Shown: piece after piece, positions 8,051 through 15,659 of the stretch
Numbering within the stretch: position 1 is the first letter of the stretch
Layout of the letters: every line of letters starts with the position of its first letter
Assembly: GCA_002712305.1 (NCBI GenBank)
Contig: PATE01000144.1
Location: 1 to 23,294 of the forward strand
Direction: 5' to 3'
From: Gemmatimonadota bacterium
GTDB taxonomy: Bacteria > Latescibacterota > UBA2968 > UBA8231
Length of the DNA: 23,294 nucleotides
The notes under the pieces: model-generated
What the model saw: only the letters and a program-made list of their open reading frames with translations
What the model was told of the DNA's origin: nothing
Database searches by the model: none
Made by a program: the position numbers and the translations under genes

Positions 8051-9008
8051 TGTTTTCCCCCGCCCGTGGATGAGCCTGATCGTAGCGACGCTGCACTGCT
8101 TCCATATCGACGGTGGAGGGTGTCGGTGCCTTTGACCGGCCCATGAGTTTCCCCACAACAGCCGCGTCTGTCCCTGTCGACAACGAATGCTCGGCGAAGG
8201 CCTTGCGAAGCGCGGTGGCTCCACGGCGTGGACGATCGATTCCTGAAGTCAGACCGCGTGTACCTTCCAGGCGTCGCAGATATGCCTCGAACACGAGTTG
8301 TGCTGAACGGGTCCGTAGCCGGCGTCCTCGCGCTGTTACGAACAGATGCCCGGCGTCGATTCGCTGAATGTCTTGTTGGCTGAGTGTATCCGCCCGTGCC
8401 GTCAGGTATTTTGACAACACACTCACCGACTGAGGCCCGAGAGGAATCGAGCGCCGGCGGCTACCCTCAATATGGAGGTGCGCCTGGCTTGAGTCGATGT
8501 GAGAAACCCGCAGGGCCAGCACCTCTTCAAGTCGAAGGCCACACCCGTATAACATCTCCATTAGGGCGAGATCCCGAATCCCAGTGAAGGACGTCCGAGA
8601 GGGCATTCGCAGAAGGGCCTTGATCTGTGTCGGATTCAGGCCACTGTCGGACGAGGCCGCCGGGGGCGAGTGGAGACCTCGGATCTGCGACCCGTCGACC
8701 AGGCCCACGCGATGCAGAAACGAGTAGAGGGCCCGAATCGACGTCAGTTTCCTTGCCACCGTCCGCGGTCGAAAACCCTCATCCACCAAGTGTTGGAGAA
8801 ACTCCGCCAGCGTCGCCCCGTCCACGACACCGATGCTGGGCCCCGCGATCCGCGTGTGGAGGAAGCGGCACAGCTGCCGCAGATCCGCCGCATAGGCCTG
8901 ACGACTCCGGCGGGAGAGGGGCTCGGCATTGTGGAGATCACGAACGAAGGCCTCCACTCCCGCTTCGTATGCGGAGTTCAAGGTCAACAGACCGGTGGGG
9001 CGACTCAT
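8040..9008 (-). CDS. Degenerate XerC-like tyrosine recombinase
   Basis: About 322 residues with the full XerC/XerD layout: an N-terminal SAM-like core-binding domain (about 15-100) and a catalytic fold ending in Y-D-Q-A-H-P-R-A, as in XerC. Numbered from TTG 9014, the first catalytic arginine is kept (R161, Y-G-C-G-L-R-L-E-E) and so is the second (R270). However, the H-x-L-R-H box reads T-A-L-R-K, the L-G-H box reads M-G-R, the beta-hairpin lysine is not evident, and the segment that should carry I-Y-T-H with the nucleophilic tyrosine is shortened to P-T-P-S-T-V-D-M. The frame is open over its whole length. It is therefore a probable catalytically inactive paralogue. ATG 9008 is used; TTG 9014 is possible. 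It heads the lipoprotein/pilin-like/receiver run. Confidence 0.85.
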   Translation of the reverse strand: MSRPTGLLTLNSAYEAGVEAFVRDLHNAEPLSRRSRQAYAADLRQLCRFLHTRIAGPSIGVVDGATLAEFLQHLVDEGFRPRTVARKLTSIRALYSFLHRVGLVDGSQIRGLHSPPAASSDSGLNPTQIKALLRMPSRTSFTGIRDLALMEMLYGCGLRLEEVLALRVSHIDSSQAHLHIEGSRRRSIPLGPQSVSVLSKYLTARADTLSQQDIQRIDAGHLFVTARGRRLRTRSAQLVFEAYLRRLEGTRGLTSGIDRPRRGATALRKAFAEHSLSTGTDAAVVGKLMGRSKAPTPSTVDMEAVQRRYDQAHPRAGENSES

Positions 9009-9229
9009 CGTCAAATACTCATAGCCGAGGGTCGACCCGGTTGGCCCAGATGTCCGTCATGGGTGCCTTCACACGCAAGTGGTTACCGATGCAAGCATAT
9101 AAGACATGGCGTACAGAAGAATAAGGGGACCCGCGATGGCCTGCACTTCTTGACACTCTGTGAACCCGTCCGTTTCATAGTTTGTAGAGGAAGTTGGTCC
9201 GTTTTCATCCCAACTCACAGGCACATTCA
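9009..9229. promoter_or_regulatory. Divergent promoter region with map promoter
   Basis: Plus strand: a perfect TTGACA at 9150-9155, a 17-base spacer and TTTCAT at 9173-9178 (four of six to consensus), predicting a transcript start near 9185. That leaves a leader of about 45 bases to TTG 9230 and favours that start over TTG 9194. For the minus-strand recombinase gene only weak TATATG-like elements are visible. Confidence 0.5.
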
Positions 9230-10003
9230 TTGATCGCAAGACGCTCGCCCGACGAGATCGAGGCGATACGCGCCGCGTGTCAGATCGTCAGCCGCGTACA
9301 TGGAGCCCTGGCCGAACGCATCGCGCCTGGAGTATCGACAGCTATTCTCGACGAGTTGGCAGAGGAGACGATTCGATCTCACGGTGCAGACCCGGCATTC
9401 AAGGGATATCACGGATTCCCTGCTTCGATCTGTGCCTCCGTTAACGATGAAGCCGTTCACGGTTTCCCGCGACCCGATCCTTTGCAGGAAGGTGATGTGT
9501 TGTGCGTCGACGTGGGCGTGCGCCTCAACGGTTGGTTCGGCGATGGCGCCTTTACACTCGCCGTTGGTGAACTGGCAGCTGATGTTGAGGGCCTGCTACG
9601 CGCCACTCAGCAGGCCCTCGACGCTGGTGTGCGTGCGGCTGTAGCAGACAAACACCTGTCGGACATCTCCCATGCCGTCGAGACCATCGCCAACGAGGCC
9701 GGAGTCACGGTGATTCAGGAATACGGCGGACACGGAATCGGGCGCGAATTGCACGAAGAGCCCCACATCCCCAATCACGGAGCTCCGGGCCGGGGGCCCC
9801 GTCTGCAAGTTGGCCAGGTCATCGCTATTGAGCCGATCTTCAGTCTCGGAGCCCCCGAAGTGGTTGTCGACGAAGACGGATGGACCACACGTACGAAGGA
9901 TGGCAGCGCTGCGGCTCACTTCGAGCACACTGTGGCGATCACCAAAGAAGGGCCGCGGATGCTGACGGAGCCGCGGACGGCGACGATTGCTGCAGCAGGC
10001 TGA
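9230..10003 (+). CDS. map: Methionine aminopeptidase, type I
   Basis: About 257 residues. It removes the initiator methionine from nascent proteins in the cytoplasm and is normally essential. All five metal ligands are present: D94 (C-V-D-V-G), D105 (F-G-D-G-A), H168 (G-G-H-G-I-G), E201 (A-I-E-P) and E232 (H-F-E-H-T), plus substrate-binding H78. TTG 9230 gives the family-typical start M-I-A-R-R-S-P-D-E-I and has AGG 8 bases upstream; an in-frame TTG at 9194 would add 12 residues but leave almost no leader after the predicted promoter. The insertion-free length indicates the simple type Ia form. A PhnP-like hydrolase gene follows 12 bases later and is likely co-transcribed. Confidence 0.96.
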   Translation: MIARRSPDEIEAIRAACQIVSRVHGALAERIAPGVSTAILDELAEETIRSHGADPAFKGYHGFPASICASVNDEAVHGFPRPDPLQEGDVLCVDVGVRLNGWFGDGAFTLAVGELAADVEGLLRATQQALDAGVRAAVADKHLSDISHAVETIANEAGVTVIQEYGGHGIGRELHEEPHIPNHGAPGRGPRLQVGQVIAIEPIFSLGAPEVVVDEDGWTTRTKDGSAAAHFEHTVAITKEGPRMLTEPRTATIAAAG

Positions 10004-10015
10004 AGCATACATCCG

Positions 10016-10771
10016 GTGAAGGTCACTCTACTCGGAACTGGCACTTCGGTGGGTGTGCCTCGGATCGGCTGCGACTGTCCAGTCTGCACGTCGGGCAATC
10101 CGCGAAACAAGCGGCTGCGATGTTCCGTTCTCCTCGAACACCTCGGCCGATCCGTCCTCATCGATACGTCACCCGATCTGCGGATTCAGGCTCTGCGCAA
10201 TGATGTTCGTAGCCTGGACGCGGTACTGTTTACCCATTCCCATGCCGATCACCTGCACGGACTTGATGATGTCCGGGCCTATTGCTTCGGTCGTGATGAA
10301 CCTCTCCCCGTCTACGGGGATCGCCAAACGCTGGAACGAATTCACCACGTCTTCGACTATGCCTTCGATTCGGCATGGGCCGAGGCTGTTCCGCGCCTGT
10401 CCCTCAACTATGTGGACGGTGATCTCGAGTTGTTTGGACTGCATGTAAGCCCTGTGCAAGTGCTACACGGCCGACTGCCCGTGCTGGCCTATCGCGTGGG
10501 TCGATTCGCCTACGTGACCGACTGCAGCAGCATTCCGGATGCCTCCCTGCAGAAACTGCAGGGTCTGGACACACTCGTGCTGGGTGCGCTTCGACACCGA
10601 GAGCACCCGACCCATTTCAATGTAGATCAGGCAATCGAGATGGTGGAACTGCTGCGCCCGCGCCAGGCCTACTTCACGCATATCGCCCACGACCTTGATC
10701 ATGAAGAGACCAACGACTACTTGCCCGAGCACATCGAGCTGGCCTACGACGGACTCGTTCTCGATGTCTGA
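10016..10771 (+). CDS. MBL-fold metallo-hydrolase, PhnP-like
   Basis: 251 residues of the metallo-beta-lactamase fold. The metal motif is T-H-S-H-A-D-H-L-H (H74, H76, D78, H79), with a later Y-V-T-D-C-S strand and a C-terminal F-T-H-I-A-H-D metal ligand region. Cysteines C19, C21 and C24 near the N-terminus match the structural zinc site of PhnP, the phosphoribosyl 1,2-cyclic phosphodiesterase; related proteins are general cyclic phosphodiesterases. No phosphonate genes are nearby, so a housekeeping nucleotide or cofactor phosphodiesterase role is more likely than C-P lyase function. The start is GTG 10016, just after map; no strong Shine-Dalgarno is visible, consistent with translational coupling. 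A bidirectional terminator follows. Confidence 0.9.
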   Translation: MKVTLLGTGTSVGVPRIGCDCPVCTSGNPRNKRLRCSVLLEHLGRSVLIDTSPDLRIQALRNDVRSLDAVLFTHSHADHLHGLDDVRAYCFGRDEPLPVYGDRQTLERIHHVFDYAFDSAWAEAVPRLSLNYVDGDLELFGLHVSPVQVLHGRLPVLAYRVGRFAYVTDCSSIPDASLQKLQGLDTLVLGALRHREHPTHFNVDQAIEMVELLRPRQAYFTHIAHDLDHEETNDYLPEHIELAYDGLVLDV

Positions 10772-10816
10772 GTCGCTCGATATCTGAATGGTCAGGCACG
10801 AGCCGCCCGCGCCCTA

Positions 10817-10859
10817 AAAGAAAGTGCGCGCCTCCCGAAGGAAGGCGCGCACTTTCTTT
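10817..10859. terminator. Bidirectional rho-independent terminator
   Basis: A perfect 17-bp stem (AAAGAAAGTGCGCGCCT at 10817-10833 with its complement at 10843-10859) and a nine-base loop. The stem is flanked by A-rich and T-rich ends on both strands. It lies between the convergent PhnP-like and nrdJ genes and can serve both. Confidence 0.85.
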
Positions 10860-10891
10860 GATCAATTGCCGGGGCGAGTGTCAGGATGGGG

Positions 10892-13312
10892 CTAACACTT
10901 TGACCATCCACAGTGTTTGCAGGTCAGACAACTGCCCTCGTGGGCGACCGTCGATCCGCATTCCGGACAGGTCACGAGGGTGCGTGATCCTCCACCTCCT
11001 GTCCCACCGCCGTCGCTATCGGCCGCCACCGCAGCCGGTTCGGACGCGAGGTCGACAGCAGAGTCGTGCAGGTCATGCGCAGGCAATTGGCCCGCCGTCC
11101 GACGTTGTAGATATCGCTCCAGGGCGCGGCCGATCGCATCGGGCGTGGAAAGAATCAGCTCTCCAGCCTCCCAGACGGGTGTCGGTCCCGAGATTCCCTT
11201 AAGCATGTCGACGATCTCTTGTGGATCGATCCCCGAACGCAGCGCCAGAGAGATGAGACGGCTGATCGCTTCGGATTGGGCAGCCGCATTCCCGCCGGCT
11301 TTGCCGATCGTGCTGAAGACTTCGCACAATCCGTGCTCGTCCTCGTTGATCGTGACGTAGATCTTGCCTTCACCGGTGTTGATCCGCTCAGTGACACCCG
11401 TCGTCACCGAAGGACGGGGTCGCATATGCCGTCCAGCAGCATCCTCAAGACCCTCTGCCTCTTCGGCCTTCTTCGCCTCGTCTTCCGTCTGCAGGATGCC
11501 TTCCCTGCTTCCTTCTCGATAGACGGTGACGCCCTTGAGACCCTCTTTGTAGGCCGTGATGTAGATATCGGCAACCGTCTCCGCCGTCGTCTCCTCGGGC
11601 AGATTGATGGTCGACGAGATCGAACTGTCCGTATATCGCTGAATGACGCCCTGCATCCGCACGCGGAAGTAGGGATCGATATCGTGCGCCGTCCGCACAT
11701 GCTCGGGAAGGTTCTCGTCTCCTCCGTACAACTCTTTGACCAGGGGGTGGTAGACTTTGTATTCACGAAAACTCTCGCCGTCCGCCTGCTTCACCCGACG
11801 CTTGTAGCTGGTGCAGAAGATCGGCTCCACGCCCGAAGAGGTCTGCGCCACGATCGAGCCCGTGCCCACGGGCGGCACGGTGATCAGCGTGGAATTGCGC
11901 AGGCCATGCTTGCGAATACGGTTCTGGATGCTCTTGGGAAGACTCTGCACAAACTTACTCTGCGAGACACCTTCCCAGTCGAACAGGGAGAAGGCCCCCT
12001 TCTCCTGAGCCAGATCAATGGAGGTCTCATAGGAGTAGTAGCAGATGGTCTGCATCATCTTCTCGACCGCGTCGAGGGCCTCATCGCTATCGTAACGCAG
12101 CCCCATCTTCACCAGGGCATCTCCGAGGCCGGTAATGCCGAGTCCCACGCGACGATCAGACTCGACGGCGTCACGAATCTTGGGCAACGCATGAGAGTCC
12201 ATGTTGTAGTCGATGACGTTGTCGAGGAAACGGGTCGATACGCGGGTCGCCTCGGCGAGATCCTCGTAGTCGAACGTGCCTTCGTCATCCACGAAACTCA
12301 GCAGATTCAGGTTGCCAAGGTTGCACGCCGTGTACGATGCCAGAGGCTGCTCACCGCAAGGATTGGTACTGGTGAGCGGATTGGCGTACTCGACGTTGTG
12401 ATACTCCTTCATGGTGTCCCAGAAGATGATGCCCGGTTCAGCGCTGGAATGGGCATTCGTGATCACCTTATTCCACAAGTCGCGAGCCCGAACCGTGCGA
12501 TAGATCTGACCGCCCCAGCGTAGATCGAAGTCCGTGTCGCCGATGACGGCCTCCATGAACTCATGGGTGATCAGGACGCTGATGTTGGCGTACTGCACCT
12601 TGGTCCGGTTGGAGTCATTCTTGATCGTGATGAAATCTTCGATGTCTGGATGATCGACACTCAGCGTCAGCATCAGAGCGCCTCGGCGACCGGCCTGAGA
12701 GACAGCGTTCGTGCTCTCGGACAGCAGATTCATGAACGCCGTGCAGCCAGGCGACTGATCGACGGTGGCATTCACCGGCGCCCCCTTGGGGCGCAGAATC
12801 GACAGATCCGTACCGACGCCGCCGCCGGTTCGATACACCATGGCCGATTCCTTCAAGCACGTGTAGATCCCCTCGAGACTGTCCTCTTCGATGGGAATCA
12901 CGTAGCAATTGGAGAGGGTGGGGCGACGTTTGGCTTCCTCACGACCCGCGCCGTGCATGACGCGGCCACCGGGAATGAACTTGTAGTCGATCAAGAGGGA
13001 GAAGAACTGATCATACCAGTATTGCTCGTCTTCCTCGACCGAGGCCATGGCTCGAGCAATGCGGTCCCACATCTGCAACGGCCCCGTCTCGCCTGGCGCC
13101 AGATACTTGCTTCTCAGGACATCGATCGCCAGATCGTTGTCGCCATAGTATGAGCGGGCGTCGGCGGCGCGTTCAAGCACTTCTTCGTGGCCATTCCGGC
13201 GGTATCCACGGCCCTCGAGTTGAGCGAGTAGATCCTCCAAACGGTGGACACTTTCGGGTGCTTCGGAATCTTGTGGGCCTGTAGCTTGTGGGCCTGCGGA
13301 ATGCTCGGACAT
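10892..13312 (-). CDS. nrdJ: Class II (adenosylcobalamin-dependent) ribonucleotide reductase
   Basis: 806 residues. It reduces ribonucleotides to deoxyribonucleotides with a cobalamin-generated thiyl radical, independent of oxygen. Key residues are visible: C136 (S-N-C-Y-V-I-P) and C330 (T-A-C-N-L-G) as the redox pair, the thiyl cysteine C319 in T-N-P-C-G-E-Q with N317 and E321. The cysteine spacing matches Thermotoga NrdJ closely. There is no N-terminal ATP cone. The C-terminus carries a TSCPD-like region and ends in a C-P-E-C/C-L-T-C/C-G-W-S-K-C cysteine cluster, the zinc/thiol-transfer tail. ATG 13312 has AGGGAGGG upstream; an in-frame TAA two codons before it fixes the start. It has its own NrdR-box promoter and a leader of about 340 bases, and implies B12 uptake or synthesis in the host. 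Confidence 0.97.
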   Translation of the reverse strand: MSEHSAGPQATGPQDSEAPESVHRLEDLLAQLEGRGYRRNGHEEVLERAADARSYYGDNDLAIDVLRSKYLAPGETGPLQMWDRIARAMASVEEDEQYWYDQFFSLLIDYKFIPGGRVMHGAGREEAKRRPTLSNCYVIPIEEDSLEGIYTCLKESAMVYRTGGGVGTDLSILRPKGAPVNATVDQSPGCTAFMNLLSESTNAVSQAGRRGALMLTLSVDHPDIEDFITIKNDSNRTKVQYANISVLITHEFMEAVIGDTDFDLRWGGQIYRTVRARDLWNKVITNAHSSAEPGIIFWDTMKEYHNVEYANPLTSTNPCGEQPLASYTACNLGNLNLLSFVDDEGTFDYEDLAEATRVSTRFLDNVIDYNMDSHALPKIRDAVESDRRVGLGITGLGDALVKMGLRYDSDEALDAVEKMMQTICYYSYETSIDLAQEKGAFSLFDWEGVSQSKFVQSLPKSIQNRIRKHGLRNSTLITVPPVGTGSIVAQTSSGVEPIFCTSYKRRVKQADGESFREYKVYHPLVKELYGGDENLPEHVRTAHDIDPYFRVRMQGVIQRYTDSSISSTINLPEETTAETVADIYITAYKEGLKGVTVYREGSREGILQTEDEAKKAEEAEGLEDAAGRHMRPRPSVTTGVTERINTGEGKIYVTINEDEHGLCEVFSTIGKAGGNAAAQSEAISRLISLALRSGIDPQEIVDMLKGISGPTPVWEAGELILSTPDAIGRALERYLQRRTAGQLPAHDLHDSAVDLASEPAAVAADSDGGGTGGGGSRTLVTCPECGSTVAHEGSCLTCKHCGWSKC

Positions 13313-13622
13313 CAGTTACCCTCCCTCGCACGATGCGATGCGCAAAATAGCGCCCTCATTAACGGTACGATGTGCATGTCGGCCAATCATCGCGAATGAC
13401 CCGAAACGAGATTCAGCACAAACCGTGAATGCAAGCCACCATGATCAGAAATAGCGGGTGGATTACGGGCTAAGTTATTGAATTTTATGGGGTTAATACG
13501 GGGGAGAGCAAACTGCGCGCTGATCGATTCCACCGCCTTCTCTCACTTCCACAACTGTCGCTTTCTCTCAATTCAGTAGCGATACCGTTCCACAGGATCT
13601 AAGGCCTTATGACTCCTTCAAC
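13313..13622 (-). other. Long untranslated leader of nrdJ
   Basis: Between the promoter/NrdR boxes and the nrdJ start there are about 340 transcribed bases with no recognised gene. Purine-rich GAGAGAA occurs twice. The conserved core elements of the cobalamin riboswitch are not recognisable. One 24-codon frame (13316-13390, minus) starts with ATG and ends with TAA two codons before the nrdJ ATG in the same frame; it has only a weak ribosome site and is not called as a gene. Confidence 0.45.
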
Positions 13623-13638
13623 CCACAAGATCTTGTGC
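13623..13638. promoter_or_regulatory. NrdR box 1
   Basis: A 16-base operator built on a perfect 14-base palindrome CACAAGATCTTGTG (13624-13637). It matches the NrdR-box consensus acaCwAtATaTwGtgt at all the strongly conserved positions. It lies just downstream of the predicted nrdJ transcription start. Confidence 0.7.
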
Positions 13639-13653
13639 TTTCGCTCAGCGCAG

Positions 13654-13669
13654 AGCCAATATACACGAC
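13654..13669. promoter_or_regulatory. NrdR box 2 (weaker)
   Basis: AGCCAATATACACGAC, a good half-match to the NrdR consensus. Its centre is exactly 31 bases from box 1 (15 bases between boxes), the three-helical-turn spacing seen for paired NrdR boxes. It overlaps the nrdJ -10 element. Confidence 0.55.
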
Positions 13670-13687
13670 CGCTTTCGGCGCTGTCAA
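13658..13687 (-). promoter_or_regulatory. nrdJ promoter
   Basis: Minus strand: a perfect TTGACA (13682-13687), an 18-base spacer and TATATT (13658-13663, five of six to consensus). The predicted transcript start is near 13651. The -10 sits inside NrdR box 2 and box 1 covers the initial transcribed region, so NrdR bound to both boxes would block initiation. Confidence 0.72.
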
Positions 13688-13735
13688 GGTTTTTGTGGTT
13701 TGTGTCACAATCCGGTGAAAATCGCACCCGGTCAA

Positions 13736-13788
13736 GACAAAAAACGGGCCCTCCAGGCCACCTGAGAGGTGGCCTGGAGGGCCCGTTT
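13736..13788 (-). terminator. Strong rho-independent terminator after nrdR
   Basis: A perfect 22-bp stem (13742-13763 with 13767-13788, three-base loop) followed on the minus strand by a run of six T. It ends the nrdR transcript before the separate nrdJ promoter. Confidence 0.88.
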
Positions 13789-13821
13789 CCAAGCCCGATG
13801 TTGCCCTGGATCCGGCGGCGG

Positions 13822-14271
13822 TTAGTTGGCCATCTGCTCCAGTTCACGCATGAAGTCGCTACGATCCTTAAACTGTCGATACACCGAAGCGTAACGGACG
13901 TAGGCGACGTCGTTGAGCTCTTTGAGCGCTTCCATCACTAACTCGCCGATCTGCTTACTCGGCACCTCCCGTTCGGCCAGATTGCTCAGATCGGACTCCA
14001 CCTGATCGATGAGTTCCTCCATCCGCTCCGCCGATACGGTCGTCTTATAACACGCCAGTTCGATCTTCTTCTGCAGTTTGCTGCGGTCGAAGGGCTCCCG
14101 ATTGCCATCGCGCTTGATGACAGTCAGTGGCGCATGCTCGATGTATTCGTATGTGGTGAATCGATTGTCACAGTTCGTGCACTCGCGACGCCGGCGAATC
14201 GCCTGGCCGTCTCGACAGGATCGTGAATCGACGACCCGATCGTCTTGGTGGTTGCAGAAAGGGCAACGCAT
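13822..14271 (-). CDS. nrdR: Transcriptional repressor NrdR
   Basis: 149 residues, the normal family length. An N-terminal zinc ribbon (C3, C6, C31, C34; M-R-C-P-F-C and C-T-N-C) is followed by an ATP-cone (about 48-138) that senses ATP/dATP. NrdR binds paired 16-base boxes and represses ribonucleotide reductase genes when dATP is high. Two candidate boxes lie just downstream at the nrdJ promoter, so its target is directly evident. ATG 14271 gives the canonical M-R-C-P-F-C start. A strong terminator follows the gene, so nrdR and nrdJ form separate transcripts. Confidence 0.98.
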   Translation of the reverse strand: MRCPFCNHQDDRVVDSRSCRDGQAIRRRRECTNCDNRFTTYEYIEHAPLTVIKRDGNREPFDRSKLQKKIELACYKTTVSAERMEELIDQVESDLSNLAEREVPSKQIGELVMEALKELNDVAYVRYASVYRQFKDRSDFMRELEQMAN

Positions 14272-14390
14272 TTGTCGTACCCGACCTCCGGTGAAGGTCC
14301 GCCCTGCAGTGGACGGTACCAGCCTTCGATGTCAGGGAGAAGTCCAAGGGAGGTGCACGCGGATCATAGGGGGGGTAGCTCGTCTGGAGC

Positions 14391-14420
14391 GGATTCGTCG
14401 GCCCGCGTGCCGGCGAATCC
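14391..14420. repeat. Inverted repeat upstream of nrdR
   Basis: A 12-base arm GGATTCGTCGGC (14391-14402) pairs with GCCGGCGAATCC (14409-14420) with a single G-T pair and a six-base loop. No T-run follows on either strand, so it is more likely an operator or leader structure than a terminator. Confidence 0.6.
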
Positions 14421-14427
14421 ATCAGAA

Positions 14428-14443
14428 ACTGACTTAAGTTAGT
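14428..14443. promoter_or_regulatory. Operator-like palindrome upstream of nrdR
   Basis: A 16-base near-perfect palindrome centred on ACTTAAGT, with one mismatched pair in 8. It lies in the nrdR upstream region, and does not match the NrdR consensus. Bound factor unknown. Confidence 0.35.
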
Positions 14444-14488
14444 GAAAACAGCTAGATATGGCAATGTTGGCGCTGAGATGAAACAAGC

Positions 14489-14521
14489 GCCAGCGGCACT
14501 CCCGAAAGAGGGCCGGCTGGC
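14489..14521 (-). terminator. Probable terminator of the TPR-exbBDD-tonB unit
   Basis: Starts 31 bases after the tonB stop: outer stem GCCAGC/GCTGGC with an inner GGC...CTC/GAG...GCC helix interrupted by single-base bulges, then GCTTGTTTC on the minus strand. The T-run is weak, so the call is moderate. Confidence 0.45.
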
Positions 14522-14552
14522 ACTTGATCACGCGCTGAAGCCATTTCTGGGC

Positions 14553-15221
14553 TTAGTTGAGCTGGAACCTGAAGGGCAACATGACCCAGACCTTGACCGG
14601 CTTGTCGTTCTGGATGGCAGGGCTGAAGGTCCATTGGGCGGCCGCTTTCTTGGCCGCATCATGGAAGACCTCGCTGCCGATCACACGCCCGATCGCCTCG
14701 ACCAGGCCTCGCTTGTTGACCAACACTTCAACCTGAACCGTGCCGGTAATCCCTGCCTTCCTGGCTATCTCGGGATAGACGGGTACGACCTCCTTCTTGG
14801 GATCTGGCTGTTTCTCCACTCGCCAGATCTCCACGATTTCTTCCTCTTCCTCTTCCAACTCCACTTCGTAGAGGTCTTCCAAAGGCGGCGGAGGCGCCAG
14901 ATCGTCGAGACCGAAGTCGAGATCGGTCTCCATAATCGTCGCGTCCTCGGGGATGTCATCGCTGTCAGAAGCGATAGGAACCACGGGCCTTGGCGGTGGT
15001 GGAGGTCTGCGCTCTTGGCGAGTCTCGGGAACGTTCTCGATCTGAATGATGACCGGCTCCGACTTGTCGTAGGCGTCGGCCTCAAAATGCGGAAAGATGG
15101 CCACCACGAGCAGATGGGCGACGAACGAGCCGCCGAAGCAGGCCCAGAAGGTCTTGCCGTAGCTGCGTCTCAGATCAGCCTCCGCCGTCTTCTTCCGCGG
15201 CATGTCTGCAGGTCGGTTCAT
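14553..15221 (-). CDS. tonB: TonB-family energy transducer
   Basis: 222 residues. A cytoplasmic basic start is followed by one transmembrane helix (about 25-44) that keeps the Ser-x-x-x-His pattern (S32, H36) used to engage ExbB/ExbD. A periplasmic linker with five consecutive prolines (73-77) and a strongly acidic stretch (six Glu in a row, about 123-128) follows, then the TonB C-terminal domain (about 145-222, V-Y-P-E-I-A-R-K-A-G-I-T-G-T-V). It transmits the proton-motive force to TonB-dependent outer-membrane transporters. ATG 15221 shares one base with the exbD stop codon, indicating translational coupling. No TonB-dependent receptor lies in the window, so the cargo is unknown. Confidence 0.94.
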   Translation of the reverse strand: MNRPADMPRKKTAEADLRRSYGKTFWACFGGSFVAHLLVVAIFPHFEADAYDKSEPVIIQIENVPETRQERRPPPPPRPVVPIASDSDDIPEDATIMETDLDFGLDDLAPPPPLEDLYEVELEEEEEEIVEIWRVEKQPDPKKEVVPVYPEIARKAGITGTVQVEVLVNKRGLVEAIGRVIGSEVFHDAAKKAAAQWTFSPAIQNDKPVKVWVMLPFRFQLN

Positions 15222-15637
15222 CAGGCACCTCCCCGTTGGCGATCCGTGGCAAAGTTCACTCTCAGCGCCTCTACGCGGCGCAGCTCCTGGATGACGTCTG
15301 ACACCAAGCCGAATTCAGCCCGCCCATCTCCCTTTATGGAGATGATCAGTCGAGGATTGGCGGTGATCTTGGCGTGAATCAAGGCCCCCACTTGATCGAG
15401 GCCAACAACTCGATCGTCGATGTTGATCGCTCCATTGGCACCCACCCAGATGCTGGTCACGTGCCGCCTCATCTCGAGCTTCTCGATCTTCTCTGCCTCG
15501 GGCAGCTTCACGGGGATGCCGCGGAAACGGACGAAGACGGTAGACACCATGAAGAATACGAGTAGCAGGAAGGCGATATCGGCCATCGATGCGGTAGGAA
15601 CCATCGCTCCCACGCGGGATTTCCTGGCAAATCTCAT
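15221..15637 (-). CDS. exbD: ExbD/TolR-family biopolymer transport protein (second copy)
   Basis: 138 residues with one N-terminal membrane helix carrying the essential aspartate D20 in S-M-A-D-I-A-F-L-L-L-V-F-F, then a periplasmic ExbD domain. It forms the proton-channel stator with ExbB. It differs from the neighbouring ExbD copy through most of the periplasmic domain, so the two probably form a hetero-oligomer or serve distinct roles. It starts 22 bases after the first exbD and overlaps tonB by one base. Confidence 0.93.
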   Translation of the reverse strand: MRFARKSRVGAMVPTASMADIAFLLLVFFMVSTVFVRFRGIPVKLPEAEKIEKLEMRRHVTSIWVGANGAINIDDRVVGLDQVGALIHAKITANPRLIISIKGDGRAEFGLVSDVIQELRRVEALRVNFATDRQRGGA

Positions 15638-15659
15638 CTGGTTCGTCCCATTCTGGTCG

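Noticed and set aside
11219-12523. Long open frame on the plus strand opposite nrdJ
   Set aside because: It is the antisense shadow of a strongly conserved reductase gene; the product has no recognisable domain.
13316-13390. 24-codon frame before nrdJ as a leader peptide gene
   Set aside because: Weak ribosome site, no regulatory codon run, and simply open in the nrdJ frame up to a TAA; kept only as a note on the leader.
13313-13622. Cobalamin riboswitch in the nrdJ leader
   Set aside because: A GGTGGAATC stretch faintly recalls part of the core, but the other conserved B12-box elements are missing.
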